From contig CAZNAI010000003.1 of the NCBI GenBank assembly GCA_964571235.1, positions 248,001 through 312,000 of the forward strand: a stretch of DNA of 64,000 bases. Reading direction: 5' to 3'. Under the pieces are notes generated by a model. That model was given only the letters and a program-made list of their open reading frames with translations, was not told the DNA's origin and did not search any database. Shown here one piece after another: positions 46,221 to 53,718 of this stretch. Each line of letters begins with the position of its first letter. Position 1 is the first letter of the stretch. Source of the DNA: JACRAV01 sp964571235. GTDB taxonomy: Bacteria > Zixibacteria > MSB-5A5 > GN15 > FEB-12. Position numbers and translations under genes: made by a program.

Positions 46221-47648
46221 ATGCCAACGGCCTTTGTGATGCCCTCGCAGAATCTATCCAAACCCGCACTGCGACGATATCTGTTCGTTCTCGGGATAGC
46301 CTATCTTGCCGTGGTTGTCTATCTCTTGCTCGAAAAAGGACCGCGTCTGTGGGGGCCGGCGATCGGACTGCCACTGGCGATCGCTCTGGTGACCAGCCCC
46401 CGCATAGCGGTCTATCAATTCTTGTTCTGCTTGTTTCTCGATATGCCAGTACCCGATTCACCGGCGATCTACTTGATCGACATCAGCGCGGGTCTTCTGG
46501 TTTTATCCGCACTATTGGATACGCTCTTAAATCCGCAGATTCGCGGCCGGAAGATCCCGATGACGCTTAACTATCTGGCCATTCTCGGAGCGCTTTGTGT
46601 CGCCGCCTTTTTCAGTGTGGAACCGTCAGCGGCCATTTTCCCGCTGGCGCGTGTGATATTTTTGTTTGCCGTCTTTTTGTCATTCGTTCGTTTGGGGAGC
46701 AGAGTTTCTGTGTCCGAATCACTGCACCTGTTTCTTTTGCTCATGGCGATCCACGCGATTTTAGCCGCGGTGCCGTCGATTGCCAGCGGTGGGCGGATTC
46801 GCTCATTTGGAATTGCAGGAACAGCATTCGATGATCTAGCCATGCTCTTAGCGCCGTGCGGATTGGCATTCTATCTCTGGTCAACCAACCATATGCGAAA
46901 ATGGTATCTCGCGGCGACACTTGTGATTCTTGCAGGCTTGATCGGCACACAAAGCCGGTTTGCGATTCTCGTATGTGCGTTACTTTGTACGGCAGTTGTA
47001 GTTGTGTCGATGATCCAGGCGCGACGACTGCGGTCTGTCCACGCGGAACCCCCACCGGTCGGACATCGGGCTGGAATATTGGTGCTGTGGCTCATTGCGC
47101 TACTTCTGCTGTTTGTTGTCCTGGTGCCGTCGGTGCTCGAGCGTGCCCTTGCCCGCTTTGGCGCCGCCGCCTCGACCACTCCCGGCGGGACTATTCTTCT
47201 TCGGCTCACCCTTTGGAAAGCGGCAATCAAAGTGTTTTTCGATCACCCGCTTACCGGAATCGGGCCGGGTGTGTTCCGGTATGTTGATCAATACTACGGC
47301 TCGCTGTGGTTTGGTTCGACCTATCCTTTCGTGCGCGGCCTTTCTGCTCACAACCTGTTTCTGCATTACCTTGCCGAATCGGGGATCATCGGCGTGCTGG
47401 CTATGTTGTCACTTTTCTTCAATCAATTTTTCCACGCGGCAAAGGCATGGAGCATCGCGCTGACCACGGAAAAAGCTTCTCAGTTGACCGCACTCGTTGT
47501 GGTCTCATCGGGGCTTTTGCTTACGGCCTTTCTTGAAGGCGCCTGGATGTGGAGCGCCACCGGTTTCGCCGCCTCGTACTTTATTGCACAAATAGCAATT
47601 GTCTCTCACGCGGAAACGGCCCACGACAGGTCGTATCTGCCGTCGTAG
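46221..47648 (+). CDS. O-antigen ligase family membrane protein
   Basis: 475 residues with about 11 membrane helices. A Wzy_C-type region with 'DHPLTGIGPGVFRYVDQYYG' followed by 'AHNLFLHYLAESGIIGVLAMLSLFF' gives the conserved large periplasmic loop and H/GxxHN-type motif. It polymerises or ligates lipid-linked polysaccharide in the inner membrane. Together with the exosortase locus it points to exopolysaccharide production. Start could also be an ATG six codons in. Confidence 0.85.
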   Translation: MPTAFVMPSQNLSKPALRRYLFVLGIAYLAVVVYLLLEKGPRLWGPAIGLPLAIALVTSPRIAVYQFLFCLFLDMPVPDSPAIYLIDISAGLLVLSALLDTLLNPQIRGRKIPMTLNYLAILGALCVAAFFSVEPSAAIFPLARVIFLFAVFLSFVRLGSRVSVSESLHLFLLLMAIHAILAAVPSIASGGRIRSFGIAGTAFDDLAMLLAPCGLAFYLWSTNHMRKWYLAATLVILAGLIGTQSRFAILVCALLCTAVVVVSMIQARRLRSVHAEPPPVGHRAGILVLWLIALLLLFVVLVPSVLERALARFGAAASTTPGGTILLRLTLWKAAIKVFFDHPLTGIGPGVFRYVDQYYGSLWFGSTYPFVRGLSAHNLFLHYLAESGIIGVLAMLSLFFNQFFHAAKAWSIALTTEKASQLTALVVVSSGLLLTAFLEGAWMWSATGFAASYFIAQIAIVSHAETAHDRSYLPS

Positions 47649-47659
47649 CAAGAATTTGC

Positions 47660-47687
47660 TTGACGCACGGCACGAATCTGCTATTTT
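47660..47687 (+). promoter_or_regulatory. probable sigma-70 promoter for the 47.8-50.5 kb operon
   Basis: TTGACG, 16-nt spacer, TATTTT with an extended TGC before it. A near-perfect hairpin GGTGGCAGGATGCCACC starts at about 47691, right at the predicted transcript 5' end. Confidence 0.5.
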
Positions 47688-47802
47688 GTAGGTGGCAGGA
47701 TGCCACCGTGGATTACTCCCCGCCTCTTCACATCCTCATCGTCAACTGCAGAACAAATACAAACGTGTACATAGTTGGTAACACAAAACCAAGGAGTGTG
47801 TC

Positions 47803-48183
47803 ATGAAACGTTTAGTGCTGATGATGGCAATGACCCTGATATTGCTCGGGACACTGAGCGAAGGAGTCAATTCGTACTGCCGACCGTGGGTCGAAGGACA
47901 GGATCCATCCACAAATTACAACGGTGACCACCCCTGGGGCGGAGATAACGCCACCAACGGAGAATCATCCGGAACACCCACACCCATCACTTCGATGGCT
48001 ATCCGAACCGGAATTGGACCGCTCGACATGGTACTGAGAGTTGTCTATGGAAAGTACTTCATCACGGCGCCCGCCGCTCGAAAGGCCAAAGGAACCGTGA
48101 TAACTACCACACCGACGACAGGAACAACAACTGGAACTTCCAGCTCAACCAGCACAGGAACAGTAAAAACCGGTAACGAGTGA
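47803..48183 (+). CDS. small exported protein with Thr/Ser-rich tail
   Basis: 126 residues, unrecognised. A signal peptide (MKRLVLMMAMTLILLGTLS) precedes a Trp/Pro/Asn-rich middle ('YCRPWVEGQDPSTNYNG', 'DHPWGG') and a low-complexity Thr/Gly/Ser tail ('TPTTGTTTGTSSSTSTGT'). No known catalytic motif. AAGGAG precedes the ATG. It is 13 nt upstream of the TPR activator gene, hence in the same operon, which makes it a candidate partner or sensed component. Confidence 0.65.
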   Translation: MKRLVLMMAMTLILLGTLSEGVNSYCRPWVEGQDPSTNYNGDHPWGGDNATNGESSGTPTPITSMAIRTGIGPLDMVLRVVYGKYFITAPAARKAKGTVITTTPTTGTTTGTSSSTSTGTVKTGNE

Positions 48184-48196
48184 GGACGATTTAGCT

Positions 48197-50455
48197 ATGC
48201 AGAACAACAAACAAGTTCTGGATCGGCTTTCGTCGTCACTGGTCGGATTTATGCAACCACTGCTTGACCGAAAGGACTATATCGGCGCACTTGACCGTTA
48301 CGAACGGTTCAAAGCGTCGGTCGACGGCATTGACGGTAGCATGGCAGTAGCGCATCATCTGGCCTCGAAAGCCTATCTGGCAATACAGGATCTCGCAAGC
48401 GCACTCAAGTGCGCCCGCCTGGCTCAGGCGGCGGCCTCAAAAGAGGGTGACACCCTCGTGCTGGCCGAAATATTCTTAACGCTTGGATCGATCCTTCGCG
48501 ATATGGGACAGGTTCGCGAATCGCTCCGCGCCTATTCCGACGCCGAATCGATCTTCCGTCGCAACGACCATCTCGAAGGTCGCTGTCGCGCTCTCAACCA
48601 GATGGCGGGTGTCTACTTCAAACAGACCGATTACCGTCACGCGCTTTCCACGTTGCTTGAAGCAATGGAGATGGCACAGGAACTCGGTGACCGCACGAAG
48701 ATTGCCTTCATGATGGGCAATATCGGGCGAATCTACACATTCATGGGCAATTTGGCAGAGGCCGAGCGTCACTTGAAAACCAACATCGAACTTTCCGATG
48801 ATCTGGGTGATCAACTCGAAGTGGCTCGCGCCCAACTGTCGCTTGGGTATGTGCAGATGCAACGCGGCGACTACGATCAGGCCGAACGGTCGTTTGAGAT
48901 CGCATATCCGATGGTCATTACGGCCGCCAGCGCCCGAGACGAAGCAATCTGTCTTTCGTACCAGGGTGAATTGGCGCGACGTCGCAACCTTCTTCCGGAA
49001 AGTCAGTCCCTGCTCGACAAAGCGATGCAGGTCGCAGAGAAAGTCGCGCCGGAAACAACGCTGGTCGGCCGAATTCTTCGTCAACAGGCCGAAACCGCAC
49101 TGTTATCCAACAACGCGCGACTCGCCAAGCGACTGATCGCTCGCGCCCTGCCGATTATGGGCGGGAACGGCGACCGGGTAACTTGTGGAGCGCTGTGGAA
49201 ACTAAGCGCTGTAATTTCAGCCGGCGAAAAAGCGGAGACCAGCCACGCGGCCATGAGCAAATCGCTTGATCTGCTCACCGAGGCCGGCGTCCGATATGAG
49301 CTGGCCGAAGCACTCCTGGCCGCTGGAAAGTTGGCGGTCTACAGCTCGCGCCAACGACTAACCTGCTTGTTCCGCGCTGAAGAGATGTTTGAAAGCGGCG
49401 GCATGAGTTCGCGGCAAGGCGAAGTACAGTCGGCAATCGAACAAGTCGAGGCAGACTCGCGCAGTGGAAAAGTCGCGGCGCGATCCGAATTCGGCGAATC
49501 GAAAGTCGACTACATTACCTGCTCGCCATCGGTCATGCTCATCAAGGAGCAAATTGTGCAGTGCGGTCGTCCCGACCTGCCGATTCTCCTTACCGGACCA
49601 ACTGGTGTTGGGAAGAGCCAATTGGCGAAATATTTCCACTCCAAGGTCAGGCCGCACGGACCGTACATCGCGATCAACTGCGCGGCTGTGCCGGAGACTC
49701 TTCTGGAATCCGAACTCTTCGGATACTTCCAGGGAGCTTTCACCGGCGCCGACCGTCGCAAGTTAGGTCAGTTTCAGGCCGCCAATGGTGGCGTACTGCT
49801 TCTTGACGAAATCGGCGATATGCCGCTCTCGCTCCAGGCGAAACTGCTTGGATTCATCGAAAATCGCCGGATCACACCTCTGGGATCGGTTGACGAAATC
49901 GAACTTGATGTCTGTTTGATTGCGGCGACCAATCAGCCACTGCTGAAACTGGTCGAGGCCGGCAAATTCAGGAGGGATCTGTATTTCCGTCTCTCCGGAG
50001 CAGGCTTCGATATCCCGGCCCTGAAAGATCGACGCGAGGATATTCCCCTTCTCGCGGCGCATTTCCTCCGCCGGCGCGGCCTACTGGGCGAACACGATCC
50101 GGTGCCGCCGGATCTCCTTCGCAATTTCATGGCCCACGAATGGGACGGGAACATTCGCGAACTCGACTCCTACATTCGCCAGATCGAGGCGATGGGCGAG
50201 TATGTCAGCCACGGCGACCTGCTCGGCGCTTTCTCCGCGGTCGCGCGAAACAGGTTTCAATCGATGGCCGGCAACCTCTTTGAGCAGGTTGAGGAGTTCG
50301 AACGAAAACTTCTGGTGCAGACGATGAGAGCGGTCGGTGGGAACAAATGCCACGCGGCTCGAGTGCTCGGCATCCACGAAGCTACTGTGCGGACAAAGCT
50401 CAAACGATACGGCTTGGATATATCGAGCGATGCTCCCCAAGCGGGCATCTGCTGA
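48197..50455 (+). CDS. sigma-54-dependent transcriptional activator with N-terminal TPR array
   Basis: 752 residues. Residues about 15-430 are tetratricopeptide-like repeats ('LAEIFLTLGSILRDMGQVRESLRAYSDAE', etc.) replacing the usual receiver or sensor. The AAA+ domain has Walker A 'LLTGPTGVGKSQLAKYF' (about 464), the sigma-54 contact loop GAFTGA (about 514), and 'GGVLLLDEIGDMPLSLQ' (about 531). A Fis-type helix-turn-helix ('NKCHAARVLGIHEATVRTKL', about 718-738) binds DNA. GAFTGA means it activates sigma-54 promoters; a consensus one lies 258 nt past its stop. The TPR part probably senses a protein or peptide. Confidence 0.92.
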   Translation: MQNNKQVLDRLSSSLVGFMQPLLDRKDYIGALDRYERFKASVDGIDGSMAVAHHLASKAYLAIQDLASALKCARLAQAAASKEGDTLVLAEIFLTLGSILRDMGQVRESLRAYSDAESIFRRNDHLEGRCRALNQMAGVYFKQTDYRHALSTLLEAMEMAQELGDRTKIAFMMGNIGRIYTFMGNLAEAERHLKTNIELSDDLGDQLEVARAQLSLGYVQMQRGDYDQAERSFEIAYPMVITAASARDEAICLSYQGELARRRNLLPESQSLLDKAMQVAEKVAPETTLVGRILRQQAETALLSNNARLAKRLIARALPIMGGNGDRVTCGALWKLSAVISAGEKAETSHAAMSKSLDLLTEAGVRYELAEALLAAGKLAVYSSRQRLTCLFRAEEMFESGGMSSRQGEVQSAIEQVEADSRSGKVAARSEFGESKVDYITCSPSVMLIKEQIVQCGRPDLPILLTGPTGVGKSQLAKYFHSKVRPHGPYIAINCAAVPETLLESELFGYFQGAFTGADRRKLGQFQAANGGVLLLDEIGDMPLSLQAKLLGFIENRRITPLGSVDEIELDVCLIAATNQPLLKLVEAGKFRRDLYFRLSGAGFDIPALKDRREDIPLLAAHFLRRRGLLGEHDPVPPDLLRNFMAHEWDGNIRELDSYIRQIEAMGEYVSHGDLLGAFSAVARNRFQSMAGNLFEQVEEFERKLLVQTMRAVGGNKCHAARVLGIHEATVRTKLKRYGLDISSDAPQAGIC

Positions 50456-50471
50456 GTTAATCAGATCGGGA

Positions 50472-50584
50472 GCACACCCGCTTAAAGCTGGTGTGTGACC
50501 GCCCGCACTCGTTGGATCCTACGATCCGACAGTGCCACCACACGGGCGGTAAGCGTTTATAAATCAAACGCTTACCGCCTTTTA
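50472..50584 (+). ncRNA. structured 3'/leader RNA with mutually exclusive hairpins
   Basis: Three elements follow each other: CACACC...GGTGTG (50474-50496), an extended hairpin from CCGCCCG (50499-50505) to CGGGCGG (50543-50549) with inner GCACT/AGTGC and TTGGATC/GATCCGA pairs, and the 14-bp terminator whose 5' arm reuses GGCGG. The overlap makes the last two compete. It is either a terminator region of the activator mRNA or an attenuator. No promoter is obvious directly upstream. Confidence 0.45.
50545..50584 (+). terminator. very strong rho-independent terminator
   Basis: 14-bp perfect stem GGCGGTAAGCGTTT / AAACGCTTACCGCC with a 7-nt loop, then TTTTATA. It ends transcription after the activator operon. 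Confidence 0.85.
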
Positions 50585-50622
50585 TATCGCCTCACTCGTA
50601 CAATTATACGATTAGAATTCCT

Positions 50623-50652
50623 CCACACGCGAATCCTCAATTCGGTGTGTGG
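50623..50652 (+). promoter_or_regulatory. inverted repeat, candidate activator binding site
   Basis: CCACACGCGAAT-CCTCA-ATTCGGTGTGTGG. Its centre lies about 76 bp upstream of the -24 element, a distance usual for enhancer sites of sigma-54 activators. A related CACACC...GGTGTG repeat is at 50474-50496. Confidence 0.45.
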
Positions 50653-50712
50653 TAACGTAACTCTCTTACATTCAACAAATTGGAAACGTCATGGAGTAGC
50701 TGGTGTGCGAAC

Positions 50713-50728
50713 GGGCACGAAGGTTGCA
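50713..50728 (+). promoter_or_regulatory. sigma-54 (-24/-12) promoter
   Basis: GGGCACGAAGGTTGCA matches the TGGCACG-N4-TTGCA consensus at all but the first base, with the invariant GG and GC 10 nt apart. It lies just downstream of a sigma-54 activator gene and just upstream of a terminated short RNA. Confidence 0.75.
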
Positions 50729-50739
50729 AACATCCTAAT

Positions 50740-50843
50740 CGTCATATTTCTCCAAAGCGCATGATCCAGCGCTTGGTAGGTCCTCTTTTCTTTGGTACAG
50801 GACCGCTCGCACGAGAGGGGAGTGCGGGCGGTTCTTGTTTTTA
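50740..50843 (+). ncRNA. candidate ~105-nt small RNA under sigma-54 control
   Basis: From the predicted start (12 nt after the GC) to the terminator there is no good open frame. The RNA folds into CCAAAGCGC...GCGCTTGG (about 50753-50777), GGTCCT/AGGACC (50779-50784 with 50799-50804) and a 14-pair terminator stem (50799-50812 with 50822-50835) followed by a T-rich run. The second and third hairpins share AGGACC and so compete. Confidence 0.55.
50799..50843 (+). terminator. rho-independent terminator of the small RNA
   Basis: AGGACCGCTCGCAC pairs with GTGCGGGCGGTTCT (two G-T pairs), followed by TGTTTTTA. Read-through into the BMC gene would need this to fail. Confidence 0.75.
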
Positions 50844-50879
50844 TAACACCCTTGCCGACTTGATTTTATGCTTTTCAAC

Positions 50880-50905
50880 GGTCAACCGTTTTCCGTATGT
50901 TGACC
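50880..50905 (+). promoter_or_regulatory. inverted repeat directly before the BMC start codon
   Basis: GGTCAAC (50880-50886) and GTTGACC (50899-50905) are perfect inverted arms with a 12-nt spacer, ending 4 nt before the ATG. It could be an operator, or a hairpin covering the weak ribosome site. I see no clear Shine-Dalgarno. Confidence 0.4.
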
Positions 50906-50909
50906 ATTG

Positions 50910-51596
50910 ATGAGCGTCTTTTCATTAGGTCTTATCGAAACACGCGGACTGGTCGCCGCAATTGAAGCGGCCGATGCCGCCGCCAAAGCGGCCAATGTCA
51001 CACTCCTCTCGGCAGAGCTACTCGGTGGTGGCATTGTCACACTCCGCATGCAAGGTGATTTGGGAGCAGTGCAAGCGGCAGTCGAAGCGGGAGCACAGGC
51101 CGCCAAACGCATAGGTGAGGTCATCGCGGTGCGTGTGATTCCTCGTCCGGTGCCTGAGTTGGCACAACTTGCGCCATCGCGCAAATTTCAAAATCGCTCA
51201 ACAGAACTCAAACCGACCACTACACCAAAGTCAGTTGCCGCGACCAATGTGGCTCCTGAGAAAACCATCGAGAAAACGCGACCTGTGCCAGCGCCAACAA
51301 CACCCAAACCAAATCGAGAAGTAGTCACCCACAAACCGGTTCATTCAGATATCCCTAAACCTGCCGCCGTCGTGCCGGAACGTCGAACTCCTCCTGCTCC
51401 GGCAACTGTTCATCACGCGCCCGCAGTACCCTCGCGTCCCCAATACAATTTTGACGAACTGGAAGCGATGTCGGTAGTGCGACTTAGGCAGTTTGCCCGC
51501 TCGGTCAAGAATCTTGGCATCCAGGGGCGTCAGATTTCAATGGCGAACAAAACACAGCTACTCGAGGCCATCCGCCAGGCTGTTTCCGCTTCTTAA
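50910..51596 (+). CDS. orphan bacterial microcompartment shell protein with Rho_N/SAP-like tail
   Basis: 228 residues. Residues 1-90 form one BMC domain ('SLGLIETRGLVAAIEAADAAAK', 'GIVTLRMQGDLGAVQAAVEAGAQAAKR', 'VIAVRVIPRPVPEL'), which builds hexameric shell facets. Residues about 95-180 are a Pro/Thr-rich linker. The C-terminal ~48 residues ('FDELEAMSVVRLRQFARSVK' and 'NKTQLLEAIRQA') resemble Rho_N/SAP modules that bind nucleic acid. EutK similarly joins BMC to a nucleic-acid-binding-like tail. No pentamer or cargo genes are nearby. An SDR gene starts 16 nt downstream. Confidence 0.85.
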   Translation: MSVFSLGLIETRGLVAAIEAADAAAKAANVTLLSAELLGGGIVTLRMQGDLGAVQAAVEAGAQAAKRIGEVIAVRVIPRPVPELAQLAPSRKFQNRSTELKPTTTPKSVAATNVAPEKTIEKTRPVPAPTTPKPNREVVTHKPVHSDIPKPAAVVPERRTPPAPATVHHAPAVPSRPQYNFDELEAMSVVRLRQFARSVKNLGIQGRQISMANKTQLLEAIRQAVSAS

Positions 51597-51612
51597 AGGA
51601 AAGACAATCCAT

Positions 51613-52338
51613 ATGCAATCACTCGACGGTAAGGTAGTCGTCGTTACCGGCGCCTCGCGCGGGATAGGCGCGGCACTCGTACGGCGCTTTGCGCAAGAGA
51701 ACGCCAAACTCGTCCTCTGCTCGCGAAAGAAGACAGACCTCGACAAAGTCGCCCGCTCACTCAAGTTGAATCCGCGTGATACACTCACGGTCGCCGCCGA
51801 CTTATCAAAGAGTATTGGCGTGAAGAAACTGGTCAACTCGGCCTACAAGAAGTTCGGCCGAGTCGATCTCTTCATTAATAACGCCGGCGTGTGGCATATC
51901 AAGCCATTACTGCAAGAGACCGAGGCCGACTTCGACTGGATGATAAACACAAATCTCCGGTCGGTTTTCTGTTCCATGCGCGAACTGATCCCCCGGATGA
52001 AAAAGCAGGGGGGTGGCCAGATAATCAATATTTCGTCCGGCGCGGGGAGAATACCGTTTAAGAATCTGTCGATCTACTGCGCCTCAAAAGCCGCTCTCAA
52101 TATGATGAGCGCGATCGCCTCGATCGAACATCGCAATGACAATGTCAAAATCTGCGTCTTGTCCCCTGGTCCCACCGAAACCGATCCCCGCAAATTCAAA
52201 CCGCAACCGAAAGCCAAAGTCACCGCGGAGCAAGTTGCCGACATGGCGGTGTCGCTGGCCCGGCAGGATCAATCGGCGTATAGCTGGCATGTCGACGTCC
52301 GCCCGCTCAAGACGCAATCAGAAATTCCGTTCATTTGA
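51613..52338 (+). CDS. short-chain dehydrogenase/reductase
   Basis: 241 residues, NAD(P)-dependent oxidoreductase with 'VVTGASRGIGAALV' (cofactor loop), 'DLFINNAGVWH', Ser in 'INISSGAGRI' and Tyr-x3-Lys in 'YCASKAALN'. Substrate unknown; it ends without the usual extra substrate helix. The ATG at 51613 begins the cofactor-binding domain; a longer frame overlaps the BMC gene out of frame. Position behind a BMC shell gene suggests a link to its pathway. Confidence 0.88.
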   Translation: MQSLDGKVVVVTGASRGIGAALVRRFAQENAKLVLCSRKKTDLDKVARSLKLNPRDTLTVAADLSKSIGVKKLVNSAYKKFGRVDLFINNAGVWHIKPLLQETEADFDWMINTNLRSVFCSMRELIPRMKKQGGGQIINISSGAGRIPFKNLSIYCASKAALNMMSAIASIEHRNDNVKICVLSPGPTETDPRKFKPQPKAKVTAEQVADMAVSLARQDQSAYSWHVDVRPLKTQSEIPFI

Positions 52339-52384
52339 CTACCTTTCAGTTACTGCTTCTCACCGGCATTTTCATCGAACCTTT

Positions 52385-52571
52385 GACAAAAAAGGAACCC
52401 CCTCTTCCGGACCGACGCACACGGATAGTCCGGTCCATACGTCGTATGGTTCAGAGGGGGTCGTACTGGTAAAAAACCGTTAACCCGAACGTCGCTGAAA
52501 TCCACATGACTGCCGCGAAGGCGGCTCATGTAGAATTCAGATGTTTATTTCCGTGTGCGAAGGTTGGCCCG
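52385..52571 (-). ncRNA. candidate ~185-nt minus-strand RNA
   Basis: It runs from the predicted start of the promoter at 52578-52606 to a strong terminator: minus-strand ACCCCCTCT...AGAGGGGGT (9 bp, enclosing two smaller hairpins GGACCG/CGGTCC and CATAC/GTATG) followed by TCCTTTTTTG. A hairpin CATGAGCCGC-CTTC-GCGGCAGTCATG lies in the middle. I see no open frame with a ribosome site. It is divergent from the isocitrate dehydrogenase gene. Confidence 0.5.
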
Positions 52572-52577
52572 AGGGCA

Positions 52578-52606
52578 ATGGTACTGCTATTGACTGTGTG
52601 TGTCAA
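52578..52606 (-). promoter_or_regulatory. sigma-70-type promoter of the minus-strand RNA
   Basis: Minus-strand TTGACA, 17-nt spacer, TACCAT. It faces away from the isocitrate dehydrogenase promoter. Confidence 0.55.
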
Positions 52607-52631
52607 GTAAAGCCTGCGTAAGCGGGACAGA

Positions 52632-52660
52632 TTGACATGCCTTTTCGTGGCGTCTATACT
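52632..52660 (+). promoter_or_regulatory. consensus sigma-70 promoter for isocitrate dehydrogenase
   Basis: TTGACA, 17-nt spacer, TATACT, about 40 nt before the start codon. Confidence 0.75.
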
Positions 52661-52701
52661 TGTTCAGATTATTTGAGTTGTGTTACACGAAAAGGAAATG
52701 A

Positions 52702-53718
52702 ATGGCCAAACATAAAGTAACGTTGATCCCCGGCGACGGGATCGGTCCGGAAGTCACCGAGGCAGTCGTTCGCGTCATCGACGCGGCCGGCGTGGATATC
52801 GAGTGGGATCGCCAACTCGGCGGTGTGGCGGCAATCGAAAAATGTGGCGAGTCGGTCCCCGACTCACTTCTTGATTCCATCAAACGCAACAAAGTGGCTC
52901 TTAAAGGCCCCCTTACCACTCTTGTGGGAAAAGGATTTCGGTCAGCCAATGTGACTCTTCGGCAAAAACTTGACCTGTACGCGAACCTTCGTCCGGTCAA
53001 ATCAATTGGCGGAATCTCTTCGCGCTACGACAAAGTCGATCTGGTCATTGTCCGCGAAAACACCGAGGATTTGTATACCGGAATCGAGAGCACAATCTCG
53101 CCCGGTGTGGTCAACGCGATCAAAGTAGTGACCGAAAAGGCCTCGACCCGCATCGCCCGCTACGCCTTCGAGTATGCCCGCGCCCACGGCCGCAAGAGGA
53201 TCACGCTGGTGCACAAAGCGAATATCATGAAAATCTCCGACGGCCTCTTTTTGCGGTCGTTTGAAGAAGTCGCCAAAGAATATCCGGAGATCAAAGCCGA
53301 CGACCGGATTGTCGACGCCCTCTGCATGCAACTGGTGATGGACCCAACCAAATTCGATATGCTTTTGCTTGGCAATCTTTTCGGCGATATCGTCTCTGAT
53401 TTGGCGGCGGGACTGGTCGGCGGGCTCGGCGTTGTACCCGGTGCAAATTTAGGCGATGAGTACGCGGTCTTTGAAGCCGTTCACGGCACCGCGCCGGATA
53501 TTGCAGGCAAAGGACTGGCTAATCCGACTGCCGTGTTGTTTTCAGCTTTGCTCATGCTGAGGCATCTGGGCGAAAAAGAAGCGGCCGACCGAATCTGGAA
53601 AGCGGTGGTGCTCACGCTGGCAATTGGGCATCATCTGACCCGCGATTTAGGCGGGACACTTTCGACCGAAGAATACACCAACGAGTTGATCAAAGAGATT
53701 AAGGCGCGGAGTAATTGA
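52702..53718 (+). CDS. NAD-type isocitrate/isopropylmalate dehydrogenase family protein
   Basis: 338 residues. 'LIPGDGIGPEV', 'NLRPVKSIGGISSRY', 'VRENTEDLYTGIE', 'VHKANIMKISDGLF', 'DALCMQLVMDP' and 'EAVHGTAPDIAGKGLANPTA' are the family blocks; the 'RENTEDLYTG' loop fits isocitrate over isopropylmalate. The length and 'GDEYAVFEAVHGT' region match NAD-dependent isocitrate dehydrogenases rather than NADP enzymes. Catalyses oxidative decarboxylation of isocitrate in the TCA cycle. AAAGGAAATG precedes the ATG. Confidence 0.9.
   Translation: MAKHKVTLIPGDGIGPEVTEAVVRVIDAAGVDIEWDRQLGGVAAIEKCGESVPDSLLDSIKRNKVALKGPLTTLVGKGFRSANVTLRQKLDLYANLRPVKSIGGISSRYDKVDLVIVRENTEDLYTGIESTISPGVVNAIKVVTEKASTRIARYAFEYARAHGRKRITLVHKANIMKISDGLFLRSFEEVAKEYPEIKADDRIVDALCMQLVMDPTKFDMLLLGNLFGDIVSDLAAGLVGGLGVVPGANLGDEYAVFEAVHGTAPDIAGKGLANPTAVLFSALLMLRHLGEKEAADRIWKAVVLTLAIGHHLTRDLGGTLSTEEYTNELIKEIKARSN

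Noticed and set aside
47668..47684. Possible second sigma-54 promoter (GGCACGAATCTGC) upstream of the small exported gene.
   Set aside because: GG and GC are 9 nt apart rather than 10, and a sigma-70 match overlaps it.
52385..52571. SRP RNA, because GGTCCGGAAG occurs on the minus strand.
   Set aside because: The rest of the SRP helix-8 motif and its tetraloop pairing are absent; the word falls in a terminator stem.
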